Part shown: in pieces, positions 11,340 through 24,293 of the stretch
Position numbering within the stretch: position 1 is the stretch's first letter
Layout: every line of letters starts with the position of its first letter
NCBI GenBank assembly: GCA_002105175.1
Contig: MCGE01000001.1
Coordinates: 3,286,001-3,350,000, forward strand
From: Absidia repens
Lineage: Eukaryota; Mucoromycota; Mucoromycetes; Mucorales; Cunninghamellaceae
Length of the DNA stretch: 64,000 nucleotides
Direction of reading: 5' to 3'
Made by a program: the position numbers and the translations under genes
The notes under the pieces: generated by a model
The model's database searches: none
What the model saw: only the letters and a program-made list of their open reading frames with translations
Told to the model about the DNA's origin: nothing

Positions 11340-13577
11340 TTAATCGTTCGCAGCAGGCTTTACTTTTGGCATTTGTTCCATCATCACAGATTCCGGTTGA
11401 TTATCATGAGGTTTCGTAGTTGGGTAAGTTGGCACGGGATCATTCGAGGTATCAGATTGTTGTTGTTGGTCCTGGTTGTGGTATTTATCGTTGTTTTCAG
11501 GGAACATAGTGGGAGTAACATCAGTGGTAAAATCTTGAGGTGGTGGAACATAGTAATCGAATTCATTGTTGTTCTGGTTTCGTCGTTTTCTATAAAAGAT
11601 AAAGCCAAGTGCACCGGCAATCTATTAAGAAAACAACAACAACAGCAACAATTATCAGCAATCAGGTCATCCTTTCTTCCTTGTTTTTTTCTTTCTTGAC
11701 GACAAAAAGACACTTACAGCAAGAGCAGCCACAACACCAACAACAATACCAGCAATGGCACCCGTGGCAAGTCCAGTAGATGAGTCGCCGTGTATTGGTG
11801 GGTCAGTGGAGTTTCCAGGATTTGGATTGTTGTTTTGAGACGCCCCAGCCCAGGTCGGTGCATTTGGATTGGAAACATCAAGGACATGTGTATCACTTAA
11901 AATGTTGCCACTGCCATCATATCCAAAGAGAATAAATACGGTTTGCTTGTATGAAATCGCTAGATGCCAAAGAAAGAAACAAAAAAAAAAAAAAAAAAGA
12001 GGGTTAAAATAAACTCAGTCAAGTTTTGCTTCTTGTGCTTACCTGAATGGCCTACACGAGGGCCTGCGCCTCCGCCATTACTTAGATCTATTTGTTTATA
12101 AGTGTGATCATCGAGGTCGTAGATAAAGCTGTAGTCGGATACAGGCAAAGCTTGATTTATAAAGGCAGAAACAAAGAGTTAATCCATTGACAACAAGTCA
12201 CAAGAATTTCATGAACTAGTGATGCTCGATTTACCTTGTAAATTGGCGATGTTGGTTCCACCATAAATCAATACTTTGTTGGTGCCTTCAACTAAAATTT
12301 AGAAAAAGGGGGGTAGGGATGAGTATTAAATGTTTCTCAATTACACATATATAGAACTAATAATTAATTACTCAATGTGGCAGTATGGTCTTTTCTTGGT
12401 GATATCTTATCACCAGTGGATTGAATGGTTCCCCATTGATCTAGCAAAAAAAAAAAAAGGACAGGTAAATTACTACTTATTTTCCCCTCCGCTGGCATTG
12501 ATCCATCAGATGTTCATTACCTGTTGCAGTATTGTACCAAGTGACATTAAAGAGAGGAACAATGTTGGGTTGTAAATTGGTTTCAGGAAGGTCCAAAAAA
12601 CCGCCAAAGAAGTAAATAATTCCATTTCGAAATACCATTTCATAGCCATACCGACTAATGGGAGGGGATCCTTGACCAGCAGGTAATATAGTCCAAGTGC
12701 CAGGCTATTTGATGATACAATAAAAAAAAACCATATCAGTGATCGACGATGTCAATTAAAAACAAAGACTTACGGCGACCGAGAGATCCAATTTCAGCAA
12801 ATTACTTGGGGTATAGTTGGGGGTGCTGTTTCTATTTATACATAAGCATCATCAAAATTGTATAATCATATAATATTAGAACAAGTCGGGAAAGGTTTAT
12901 GATGAATTTATTATTTTCCTACTTACAGTTTTCCACCATAAGCCAAGACAGTGTTTGCATCACTGGCAATCATTGCGCCTTCAGACCTGAAGAGGAAGGA
13001 GGGTGAAGAAAAAAAAATCAGTGAAGTGAAAACTTTGCGCTGTATATATATTGGTCCCCGACTTACATGTAGAAAGGGGGTTCAGGCAGAGCGGTCCAAG
13101 AGTTGCTACCACTATCAAAAATGGCGCCAGGCGTATTGAGAGCCGAGCCATGCCCACCACCCAATATCATGTATCTGGTATCATCGAGTGCTGTCATTCC
13201 AAGTGCTGCTCGTGGTTCTAAACTGGGGCCAGGGGCGTTTGCCGAAGCTGCAGGAACCATACTCCATGTAGGCGACGCTGAAGCGGCGGATAGATCGATT
13301 TTGGACATGTCAGTAGTAATATGTGCTGTTGTTATATTCGTAAACACGCCACTTGCGGCAGAAAGATATCCGCCATAACAATAGATGTTGTTTCCAAGAG
13401 TCGTGCATTCTTTTTTTTTTTTTTTTTTCAAAAGAAAGAAAGTGTAAATATCGGAGAATAAATTAACCGAGTCGAAAAAATAATGATTTCCCGGTTTTTA
13501 CCTTGAAGAACCCGTCCTGAAATTGCATAGGCGTGATTGATGAATAGCAAGGAAAGAAAGACAAACGAAACAATCAT
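11340..13577 (-). CDS. Kelch-repeat type I membrane protein (copy 2)
   Basis: Paralog of the gene at 4335-6527, about ten exons in the same pattern. Exon 1 (13577-13501) gives the signal peptide MIVSFVFLSLLFINHAYA and ISGRVLQ, matching IPPRVLQ of copy 1 at the same splice phase. Exon 2 starts ECTTLGNNIYCYGGY and includes RAALGMTALDDTRYMILGG, the same blade as copy 1. Further kelch blades follow, then VGHSGKH/SYKQTV-type exons and a transmembrane helix (GAIAGIVVGVVAALAIAGAL) followed by GFIFYRKRRNQNNNEFDYY and a Gln/Pro-rich cytosolic tail ending KPAAND. Predicted surface or endomembrane beta-propeller receptor-like protein of unknown ligand. Shared intron positions show the pair arose by duplication; tails and linker regions have diverged. 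Confidence 0.8.
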
Positions 13578-14516
13578 ATCCTTAACTATCAATTGGTTGT
13601 CGATCGATTGATTGAAAAGAAATATATAAAAAAAAGAAAAGAAAGAGAAGAAGTAGATTTCACCCATTCTTTGGATGAAGTTAATTTTTTTATAGTCGTG
13701 TAACAGTGACGGGCTTAGACGGAGGACAGAGAGAAAGAGCGAGAAATCTTTTATATTACTCGAGATTTTTGATTTGCACAATTAGGGTATAAGAGCAGAT
13801 GAAAGAAGTTGAAAAGTGTGCAAATTTTGTTCCACAGTGTGTATGTACTCCGATAAGTGTCACCCTAAAAAATTGCGTCTTCAAAGTTGATTTATATTAC
13901 TGTAGTACTTGCGGTCAATCGATGTCGATACTTCTTGAAAATATTCAGTGCGATAAAAAGGGGATCAAAATTTCTGTGGTCGGCAATTAAATTTGTTCAT
14001 TTTTCTTCCCCATATTTTTTTTTTTGTATCTTTCTTTTATCAGTTACAGAAACTACTTTCTTTTTCAAAACTTCTTTTTTATTGTAAATATCAAAAACAT
14101 ACTCAATGGTTCAAGTTTTATTACGCTAACACATTTAGATGGTTTTTTAAGGAAAATAGATTATATTGATTGTCAATGGAATTGATTTTTACTACTTGTT
14201 AAACGTGGAAGGAAACAAAAGCAAAGAAAAAGTTCCAAGGGCAAAAAAAAGACAAAAACACTGGTAAGAATAAAATATTCATATATGATTTACTAGACAA
14301 ATAACTAAAGGAGGGGAAGGGGGTTAAAAATATCGGGATCATCAAAAAATCTATTAAACAAGAAAAGTTAAAGGAAATAGGGTAAAATAGGAAGGGCGAA
14401 AGTAGAGGGAAAAAGAAAAAAAAAAACACAAAGGGGATGAAGGAAAACTAACAAACTAGCAAATAGAAACATCAAAAATCAATCAAACAACTAATGGACA
14501 TCGTTTTTTTTTTTTA
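13578..14516. other. Intergenic region with a possible gene relic
   Basis: Promoter side of kelch copy 2 and 3' flank of the Kre9-like gene. A short plus-strand open frame at 13799-13990 is cysteine-rich (CVCTPISV, LYYCSTCGQSMSILL). It could be a fragment of a cysteine-cluster transposase-type gene, but is too short to name. The remaining sequence is A/T-rich with several homopolymers. Confidence 0.4.
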
Positions 14517-16094
14517 TCATTGCAGACTTTGTTTGGTAAACTTGGCACGATTGCTCATGATTTTGCGATAGGCATCACGCTTTTCTTTGGACGATGTCTT
14601 GCGGCTATTGTTGATGCTTTCCAGTTCCTTTTTGGCGGCCTTATCATCCAAAGCTTCTTGTTCAGCCAGGGACAACTTTTGTTGGTCCGACTCGCGTTGG
14701 TTGGCATCTTTTGCTTGTTGTTTCACCCGGTCCACTGTTTCCTTGGCTTTGGCTTTGATTTGTTCTTGGAGGCCGGCTGTGGTCTTCTTTTCGTCGGTGA
14801 TTTGTTTTGCTTCTGGCTTGGGCGGACTGGGCTGGCTTTTACCATGTTTCTGTTTCTGTGGTTGTTGTTTTTGTTGATTTTGTGGTTGTTTTGCTTTTTG
14901 TGGGGTGCTGGCTGGTTTTTCCTTGGTGTTGCTTGGTGACGATGCAGCAGATCCCTTTTGTTGTTCTGCAATCCATTTCTTTTCCTGCTCAACGGCGATG
15001 TCATCAGCTGCAGCAAGTTCCTTCAGACTGGCAGATGGTTTGGTCTCTGGCATCAAGGGTTCGCTTTTACCTTGGGGCTTTGGCAAAACAGCAAGTTTGG
15101 TGTTGTCGAGCTTAGCAATGGTGCCGTCTTTTTGACCAATAGGCAACTTGGATGTCAATGCAGCAGCTACTTTGCCCAATTTACCGGAAGTTTCATGCTT
15201 CACATCCTGCTTGGGTTTTTGTTGCTTTTGTTCCTTATGTTGCTTTTGTTGCTTTGGGTGATCTTTATGGTCGGCGGATGGTTCTGCTGGTGGTGATGAT
15301 GGTGAATCGGAAACTGTGTCAATGTCACTGTGCGATGAAATATGGGCCACTTTGGATTGTGTGTTATGGAGGCTCAATTTACTTTTGGTTGGCTCTTCTG
15401 CTTCGTCTTCTTCTTTTTCTTGGGGTTCTTGATCATAGGCACCTTGGACGGGTTCGGGCGCAGTTTCGGATTGTGGATCATCAGCAGGAGCGGCAGCATC
15501 AGATTCGGCAGACGATTCACCTTCATCTACTTCGATAGTAAATGGGTAGCTTTGGGTGGCATCATCTCGGTTTGTACCAACTCTGATTTCGACATAGTAA
15601 TCACCGCCTTCAGTAACATCAACGAGCCAGTCGAATGGGAATTCTTCGCCGCTTTCATCAACGTTTTGGCTACTCCAGGTTTGAATGGTTTTTACGAAGC
15701 TATCAAAAAAAAAAAAAAGCGGGGTTAGAAAAAAGGGGTCAGTCAAAAAGAGGGAGCGAATGGAAAAGGAAAAGATAAAAAGGAGAAATGAAACTAACCT
15801 TCCGTCTGATTTGTGTAGGTTAGCGTTAATGTTTTGGTCATCTTCGTCAGGCATATCTTCCACAACAAAAGAAATAGTATCACCGGATTTGTACTGGGTA
15901 TTTGGCCCAGGTGCGATGAAGTAATCCATTTCTGCAAGGATGGTGGTGGTGAAGAAAAGACAAATGATTGCGCTCAAATATGTGAACTAGAATTAAATAG
16001 ATTAGAATATATTAGTATAGAATTCCGTCTAGATCAGTGTACATAGGTTTTTTAGATCAGTGTATTGTTTTTTTTTTTTTTATCGTACCTTCAT
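14517..16094 (-). CDS. Secreted Kre9/Knh1-like domain protein with long basic low-complexity tail
   Basis: Three exons (16094-16089, 15986-15799, 15699-14517), 1,377 bases, 458 residues. The first coding exon is only six bases (Met-Lys). Splicing gives a clear signal peptide MKFTYLSAIICLFFTTTILA. Residues about 22-130 match the Kre9/Knh1 N-terminal Ig-like domain: YFIAPGPNTQYKSGDTISF near the start, a central tryptophan (QTWSS), DWLVDVTEGGDYYVEIRVG and a closing SYPFTIEVDE. From about residue 135 the protein becomes Glu/Ser-rich, then Lys/Gln/Pro-rich (KQQKQHKEQKQQKPKQ) with a charged, probably coiled-coil C-terminus. No GPI signal is visible. A cell-wall or glucan-related role is inferred from the domain. 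The tail is unusual for the family. Confidence 0.7.
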
Positions 16095-17718
16095 TGTATG
16101 TTAATAAAAAATTGGATGATTGAAAAATAGAATTGTGTAGAATTGATTGAAACGAATGTATTGGGTGTAAGGTCTTGAGAAAAAAGGAATGTACTGGGGT
16201 GGGATGATATGGTGTTAAAAAAAGGTCAAATTGATCTTCTTTGTATATAAAATATCAGTCAGTAAAACGATGAGATAAAGAAAACAGAATGGAAAAGGAT
16301 ATGAAGATGCTATAAATGATTTACTGCTTTATAAATTATTATTTTTTTAGGAGAACGCCAATTAGCTGTGAGGACACTAAACCTAGAATGACGGCCAAGT
16401 CATACATACAAAAAAAAAAAATGTACGTCTTACCTCGAAAAAAAGGGGATTTTGGTGACTCCTTTAAAATTACTATCTTCATCCTCCTCTCAATCTCTCA
16501 TGCTCAATTTCTAAAAACGAATCGAAAACGAGGAGACCAATGCAATTTCATTCTTGAGTCGCTCGTTGGAGAAAACAAGTAAAAATAACAGCCAAAGGAT
16601 TTCATATTGGCTTCCCCTTTTTTTTTTATTCAATACAATAGTCTATGATTTGAATCAATTACTCAAGACAAAAAAAGAAGTCCGCTCGTTAAACCAATTC
16701 ACCATTAAAAAGAAGCGTGTCGTGTGTGCTGAATACACCTTGAGGGGTCGTTTCCTTCCCCGTCTTTTTTCATTATAAGGTGGGGACTTTAATAATTAGT
16801 GATTTGATTGGTAAAGGTTTTGATATTTTGAAATTTAGTTGTTTGATTTGATTAAAAAATCGGGCGCTTTTTTTTTCTGGCGATTCCATCAGTCTGTAGT
16901 ATGGTCATATATAGTGCTCTCATATCGTACATCCCGAATATATGTATCTAGTGCTGTAAACTTGCTTTTTTTATAATATTGATTGATTCATTGATCAAAT
17001 ATAAAACAAATCTAATAAATGAAGAAAGATGATCGTTACAAAAACAGTAAACCTCGTACACGTTTCCTAAAAAAGGGGGGAGGGGCCAACAAGTTTTCTT
17101 TCTTTCTGTTACTATATTTGATAATTACTATCATATCAAACACACCCACAACACACACAAAAAAAAAAGCAACACTTGTTTAAAGAAAAACCACACCAAG
17201 GAGATGAACTTCTGCATGCTTTTTTTTTTTTTTTTCCTTTCTACATATCTGCATGAGTGTTTCCACAAAACCTATATCGTGTTTTGCATTTCTGTCCAAG
17301 CCTGTTGATGTGACAGATCAAATGCCCCTGATTTCCATAATTTGTAAACCCCGCCATAAATCATTTCCAAAGACAAATCTGCATATAAAAAATATTTGCT
17401 TTTTTATTTAATATGTATGTATCAAAGTAAAACAATAATAATAATAATCAAATTGTAAGCTACACTAAAACTAACTAATCTAGTATGTAAAAAACCCTAT
17501 ATCCGTAATAAAATTTTAAATGACAAAAGGGAAGATGTATGTACATCCCTCCCTTTTCATAATGATGGAGTAAAAAGGAAAAAAAAGATAGGGAGCAGTG
17601 GAAAAGAAAAAATAAGTGGAGAATACAAAGTGATAAAAATGAAGATTACTATATTACAAAAGGATCAAAGAGAAGGAAAGGTAGAAGGGGGGAAACGAAG
17701 AGGAATTGACCACAGTGC
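16095..17718. other. Long intergenic region
   Basis: Contains the promoter of the Kre9-like gene and the 3' UTR and flank of the SAH hydrolase gene. It is AT-rich with many T and A tracts (for example T16 near 17220). Open frames at 16316-16778 lack codon structure or protein features. No RNA gene recognised. Confidence 0.5.
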
Positions 17719-19262
<1,544 letters not shown>

Positions 19263-19938
19263 GATGTTATGAGAAGATTCTTTAATGAGATGAAAAGGGA
19301 AAAAATAATAATAATAAAAAAGACGCGCCCCACTTTATAATTATTTTTTTCAAAGGGAGAAAAATAATTGGCCAATGAAAAAAATTTTCATCTTTCCATC
19401 TGTGATTTCCAGGGACTCTCGATCGGTCTTGGGATTCAGTGGCTTAAAAAGGGAATTGATGTTTAATGCAACCAGCTTGGGGTTAGCATTTCAGCAAAAG
19501 AAGGGTCCATGCTTTAAAAGATCTTGTCTTCCCTTTACTAGTCGCATGTCTTCAACTGCATTTCAAGCCCAATAATTGATCCTTTTGACAAATGTTAATG
19601 ACTCTCTCTCTCTTGGTGATTAAAACATTTATGCGCGGAGTATCACATGTCACAGGGTGTTACCAGCACATTTCAATCCCACTATAAATTGTCAAACTGC
19701 CCAACGTCGTCCCACATACAGAAAAAAAACCAAAAAAAAGACTATCCAATAAAATAAAGCATTGTCATCGACATGGTCATCAGTTTATTAAATAAGAGTA
19801 ATAGAAGTAATAAAAGTAAGAAATAAATACAATACAATAAAAATTAAATGAGGGAGCTGAAGGGAAAGAAGTCATCTATCTGAGTAAGAGAGCGGGGAGA
19901 GGTATACAAAATTACAAATGATCACTATACTATAAAAC
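19263..19938. other. Intergenic region with SAH1 promoter
   Basis: Divides SAH1 from the Kei1-like gene, both on the minus strand. It contains the SAH1 promoter (T/A tracts 19300-19390, CT-rich stretch near 19600) and the Kei1 3' UTR, with multiple AATAAA-like motifs at about 19750-19850. No gene seen. Confidence 0.5.
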
Positions 19939-20781
19939 CTATTCAAAATCACGTTCAATGGATAACTTGGAATATCGGTGGCCCAAAGAGCGATAGTAGC
20001 TGGTGATGACAAAAGCAAAGTAGACCTACATATTGAGAATAAAAACAGAAAAGATGGGTACAAAAGGCAAAAATAAATAAATAGATTGAAATTATTTTGA
20101 CTTACATGAATCAATCGTAGTATAACCAGTAGACAAATACTGACAATGCTTTCCATTCTAAAAACATCATCATGTTCTTTTTGTTTCATAAGGTCATCCT
20201 CCAGTTCCGGCAGGCTGTGGTCGGTGAAAGCGTACCATTTCGTAGCAAACCATATCGTAGTTACAGTGCTGATAATACAATCCACCCAGTAAAATATCAC
20301 ATACATTCGTAAAATGTCTATATTCATCTATAATCAATCAATTAAAAAGAGTGAGTGGATGATGCGTATATCGTTTGCCCAGTAAGTGATTGTATCTACC
20401 GTATGAAGGCCATAAAGAGCATAAGCACACACAAAGACTGCCAATAAAGAATATATATATACAGCAAATGCCACTGGATCGCTAAAGTCAAAAGATATAA
20501 TACCATAGAAGCCCGATAATTTATTCAGCTAAGGTAGCAATATATATATTACAAAAAAAAAAAAAAAAGGGTGCAAGTCAGTCAGTATTCAACCATCCCG
20601 ACGATAATTCCTAAGACTTACAATACCGAAGATGGTGATAATAAGTACACCTAAAGTATATAATAGAAAGAAGGGAGCCGTCTAAGTTAACTATAAACAA
20701 GAATCCTAATATCATCATGATTCTCTTACCAGTACTGAGAGGAATGAATTTGCAGCAGGTTTGAGGTTTGTAGAAGCTCAT
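19939..20781 (-). CDS. Kei1-like subunit of inositol phosphorylceramide synthase
   Basis: Five exons (20781-20730, 20650-20622, 20528-20400, 20327-20106, 20025-19939), 519 bases, 172 residues. It begins MSFYKPQTCCKFIPLSTGVL, followed by IITIFGILNKLSGFYGI, then hydrophobic segments (FAVYIYSLLAVFVCAYALYG; MYVIFYWVDCIISTVTTIWF; SIVSICLLVILRLIHVYFAF), about four membrane helices. The CC-x-F-(I/M)-P-L start, the LNKxSGxYGI motif and the YFAFVITSYYRSL tail match the Kei1 (DUF1753) family. Kei1 is the Golgi subunit needed by the Aur1 inositol phosphorylceramide synthase. The protein is shorter than the yeast one (about 220). The family call rests on pattern only. Confidence 0.6.
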
Positions 20782-21417
20782 CGTGATGGATCAGTTCATG
20801 TGCAAAAAGTTAAAAAAAAAGAAAAAGAAAAAAAGAACGGTTAAAATATAAATAAAAGGGTTTCTGTTTTATATTTCTTCCGTATCGGTTATATCTTCCC
20901 GGGCGCCGATTTTTAAACCACCGCCCACGGGATTTTTTTTTGTTGTCATTGTCTCCCTGGTAATAAGAATGGTCTAAAAATATGCCTTCGGAACGTGGTC
21001 CTGCTGCAATCAATATTTTGGGAGGTGCCAATTCTTTGTCAAATGATTTCAACACTGAAATACACCGGTATAACCCCTTCCTTTTTTTTTTTGGATCCGA
21101 GTCAAGCAATGCTGAAACGAAAATGTTGTACACAGAAAACAAAGACAGAAGGCGAAGATAAAAAGACACTGTATTGATGAAGATAAAATTATTACAGAAA
21201 TTTTTATTCATGATCATTCAATTTTCTTTTTTTATAGATAGAGGATGGGTCTACAGCTAAACGATTGGTGAAGGGGGAACGTAGGAAGAAAATGGTGTAT
21301 GCGTAACATAAAAAAAAAGAGTATATATGTAGATAATAATAAATGAAGAAAAACAAAAGAAGATGGAGGGGAGGATAAACAAAAAAAAAGGAGGCGATAT
21401 AGTGCAGTGGGTGTAGG
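20782..21417. other. Intergenic region between Kei1-like gene and RLI1 copy 1
   Basis: Upstream of the Kei1-like gene and downstream of RLI1 copy 1. It is A/T-rich. A CCCGGGCGCC stretch near 20897 and a GGCGG-like inverted box near 20922 probably belong to the Kei1-like promoter. The 3' flank at 21240-21417 shows no similarity to the 3' flank of the second RLI1 gene. Confidence 0.5.
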
Positions 21418-23477
21418 TACTATTTAATCTAAGCATCCATGAAGAAGTAGTTACCGCTAAGCTTTTGTTCTTGATCCAATTGGGAATCCAATTTGTTGAT
21501 ACGAGGACGATAGTTGGAAGGATCACGACGGAAGGTGATTTCAAGCGAAGCCAAGAATTTGTTCATACCAGTCAAAAGAGATTGGGGTGAGTTGGCAACA
21601 GCATGAACGGAAGGAGTACCATCATACACAACCACACGATCAGCCAAATACGTAGCCATAATGAAATCGTGCTCGACAACAAACGCAGTACGCTTAAAGT
21701 GCACAATGAATCGCTTGATCACCTTGGCTGCAATAATACGTTGTTCGGAATCCAAATACGCAGAAGGTTCATCAATCAAATAGATATCAGCAGGTTGACC
21801 CAATGCAAGCACAATGGCCACACGTTGCAATTCACCACCAGACAAGTGAGTCACTTCTTGATCAATAATGTTATCAATGTTGAGGGGTTTCATGACATCA
21901 GTGTTGAATTGAGGGTTCAAGAACGCAGCCTTGATCTTCTTGATGAAAAGCATACGCACAGTACCCTTGAATTTGGGAGAGATCTTTTGAGGTTTGTAGG
22001 ACACATTGAGTTCAGGAATTTGGTTTTCGCCGTCAGGTTTCAACAAACCAGCCAACAATCGAATAAATGTCGTCTTCCCGGTACCGTTTTGACCCAACAT
22101 CACCACAATTTCAGAATCAGTAAATTCACCAGCCTTCACATCCAATCTAAAGTCACCCATAGTCTTGGTCATTGCAGGATATTTGTAGTTGCGATGTTTA
22201 GCCACCGATTCTTCTTCAGCCACTTCACCGATCTTGAAAGTCAAAGATTCTTCACGGAAACGCAAGTTTTCAGTACGAATGTTACCATCCAAGAAAATGT
22301 TGATACCTATTCCAATAATAATAATAAAGAAAGAGAGAGAGAGAGAGGGAGGGAGGGAGGGAGGGTAGGGTTAGCGATCATTATAACAAATAACTGCTTG
22401 CTTTTGATTCAAAAACTTACCATCCCGGACAGATGCAGGAAGAGTAACAACACCATAAGCAGAAGGCATACCATACAAAATACAAATATAATCAGAGAGG
22501 TAATCCAAGACAGACAAATCGTGTTCCACAACAATGATATAACTAGATAATATAATGCGAATGAGTTTACCATCCTCCAAGAACTATAAAATGTATATAT
22601 TTGATTGAATATTTATACTTACGTATCAGAAGCAATCAAAGATCGAATAATACGAGCAGCATTCAAACGTTGCTTGACATCAAGATAAGAAGAAGGTTCA
22701 TCAAACATATAAACATTGGCCTTTTGAACAGCCACCACACCAATAGCGAAACGTTGCAATTCACCACCTGAGAGTTGTCCCACTTCACGTTGTAAGACGT
22801 CGCGAAGATCTATTCAAAATCATGATGATTATAGTACTGTTAGCCATGTGCCCTATCCCTTCTTCTTATGTAGACACACACACACACACACATGCACGTT
22901 TTTGTTCCTTCTTACCTAAAGAGTCAACAGTATAATCAAAGTTATCACGTTCCAACTTGTCTTCCAGAAGAGCACCCACACGTCCGTTGACCACCTTTGG
23001 AATATGATCCACATATTGAGGTTTAATGATTGCCTAGTAAAAATCGAGAAATAGAAACGAATCAATTGACTTGAATATTTTATACCCACACATTGCCACC
23101 CTTCCCCTTACCTTCAAGTTGTCTTCCAGAATCTTGGTGAAATAGTTTTGCAGTTCAGAGCCACGGAAGTACTTTAACAAATCTTCCCAATCAGGAGGGT
23201 TATCAAAGTTACCCAAATTGGGCTTCATTTTGCCGGACAAGATTTTCAAGGCGGTGGATTTACCAATACCGTTTGTTCCGACCAAACCAAGGACTTGCCC
23301 AGGACGAGGCACTGGGAGACGATGCAGCTTGAAAGAATTAGCAGAGTAACGATGGGTGACTTCGGATTCAAGGTTGGTGGGCAAATTGATAATATGAATG
23401 GCACCGAAAGGACATTTCTTGGCACAGATACCACAACCGATACACAAGGATTCAGAAATATAGGAGATCTTGCTTGT
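21418..23477 (-). repeat. Inverted duplication arm 1 (identical 2,060-bp RLI1 core)
   Basis: This stretch is the reverse complement of 36474-38533. By direct reading I found no mismatch, including introns, a (GT)n run and a (GGGA)n/(GA)n run. Position p here equals 59951 minus the position in the other arm, with no length change. Just outside, five differences occur in 26 bases of the same exon at one end, and similarity stops after the stop-codon region at the other. The spacer between arms is about 13 kb. Confidence 0.93.
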
Positions 23478-23779
23478 TCCTTCCACTTCGATACAGAACT
23501 TACCTATAAGAAGAGAGTTGTCCCATAAGAGAAAAACGCCATCAATAACAAAATACTTAAATATACCCTCCTTGGCATGATTTCATGGACTTACCCATAC
23601 GGTTGACAGGACAGGATCGCTTACTACAATATATGTAAAAGGTTCATTAGTATTTCTTCCAGTATAAAGCCCAGCAGTATTTTTGACAGTATATCTTTCT
23701 CTTACCATTCCTGGCGACACTTTTTAGGTTTACACTTGTCAGCACTGACGATGGCAATACGAGTAAGTTTATCACTCAT
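21429..23779 (-). CDS. RLI1: ABCE1 / RLI1 ribosome-recycling ATPase, copy 1
   Basis: Soluble ABC-type Fe-S ATPase that splits ribosomes after termination and joins initiation and ribosome export. Seven exons, 599 residues: 23779-23706, 23623-23595, 23503-23112, 23033-22916, 22809-22623, 22542-22421, 22306-21429. N-terminal Fe-S domain: [35 protein letters not shown], then [19 protein letters not shown]1 has Walker [10 protein letters not shown], signature LSGGELQR and Walker [15 protein letters not shown]2 has [17 protein letters not shown] and [13 protein letters not shown]-loops (VVEHD) follow both. It begins MSDK where copy 2 begins MSEK, and has its own promoter and first two introns, but from exon 3 to the stop its DNA is identical to copy 2. 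Confidence 0.96.
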
Positions 23780-24293
23780 GATTGGATGATATAAATAAGA
23801 GGGAGGGGAGAGGAGGGGGAAGGTAAAGAATACAAGTAAAGAAAGTTACAAAAAAGGGCGGGTCAAAGCGAACAAAATAAAAAAAAAAAAAAAAAAAAAA
23901 GTGACTTCACAAAAAGAAAAAAGCGGGGAACAAAAATATTTGCGCTTTGCCGTAGTTCTTGTCGCAGCACCAAAAGGATCATATGGTACTGTATTCCTGA
24001 TCATCACCAATAATCAATTTGTAATCAGAGAAAAGCAATTGATTTTATCTACATAGGAGACACATAGGATAGAAGACAAAAAGACAAATACATAAGAAAA
24101 GTTTTATTTTACAAAATAATAATAATAGTAGTAGTAGTAATAAAAAAGGAGAGAGGTAGTATAAATAAAGAGGAAATAAAGAGGATTGTAGGTAAATGGT
24201 AATAGTGAAAAATAAAGACAGAAGAGTAGGAGGTAATAATAATAGTAATAATAATAATATTCTAATTACACTATATTATACTATACTACGGTA
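23780..24293. other. RLI1 copy 1 promoter and Bsd2 3' flank
   Basis: The promoter at about 23780-23950, read on the minus strand, contains CCGCTTTTTTCTTTT, GTCACTTTTTTT and TTTGACC in the same order as the promoter of RLI1 copy 2 at about 35985-36090. The duplication therefore included upstream DNA. The remainder is AT-rich with AATAATAGT-type repeats near 24115-24140 and 24235-24260. Confidence 0.55.

Noticed and set aside
14520..15728. Several hydrophobic plus-strand frames
   Set aside because: Antisense of the Lys/Gln-rich tail, which reads as Leu/Phe-rich on the other strand.
21603..22550. 315-residue plus-strand open frame, mirrored exactly at 37401-38348
   Set aside because: Antisense of the RLI1 exons; its exact duplication only reflects the identical inverted core.
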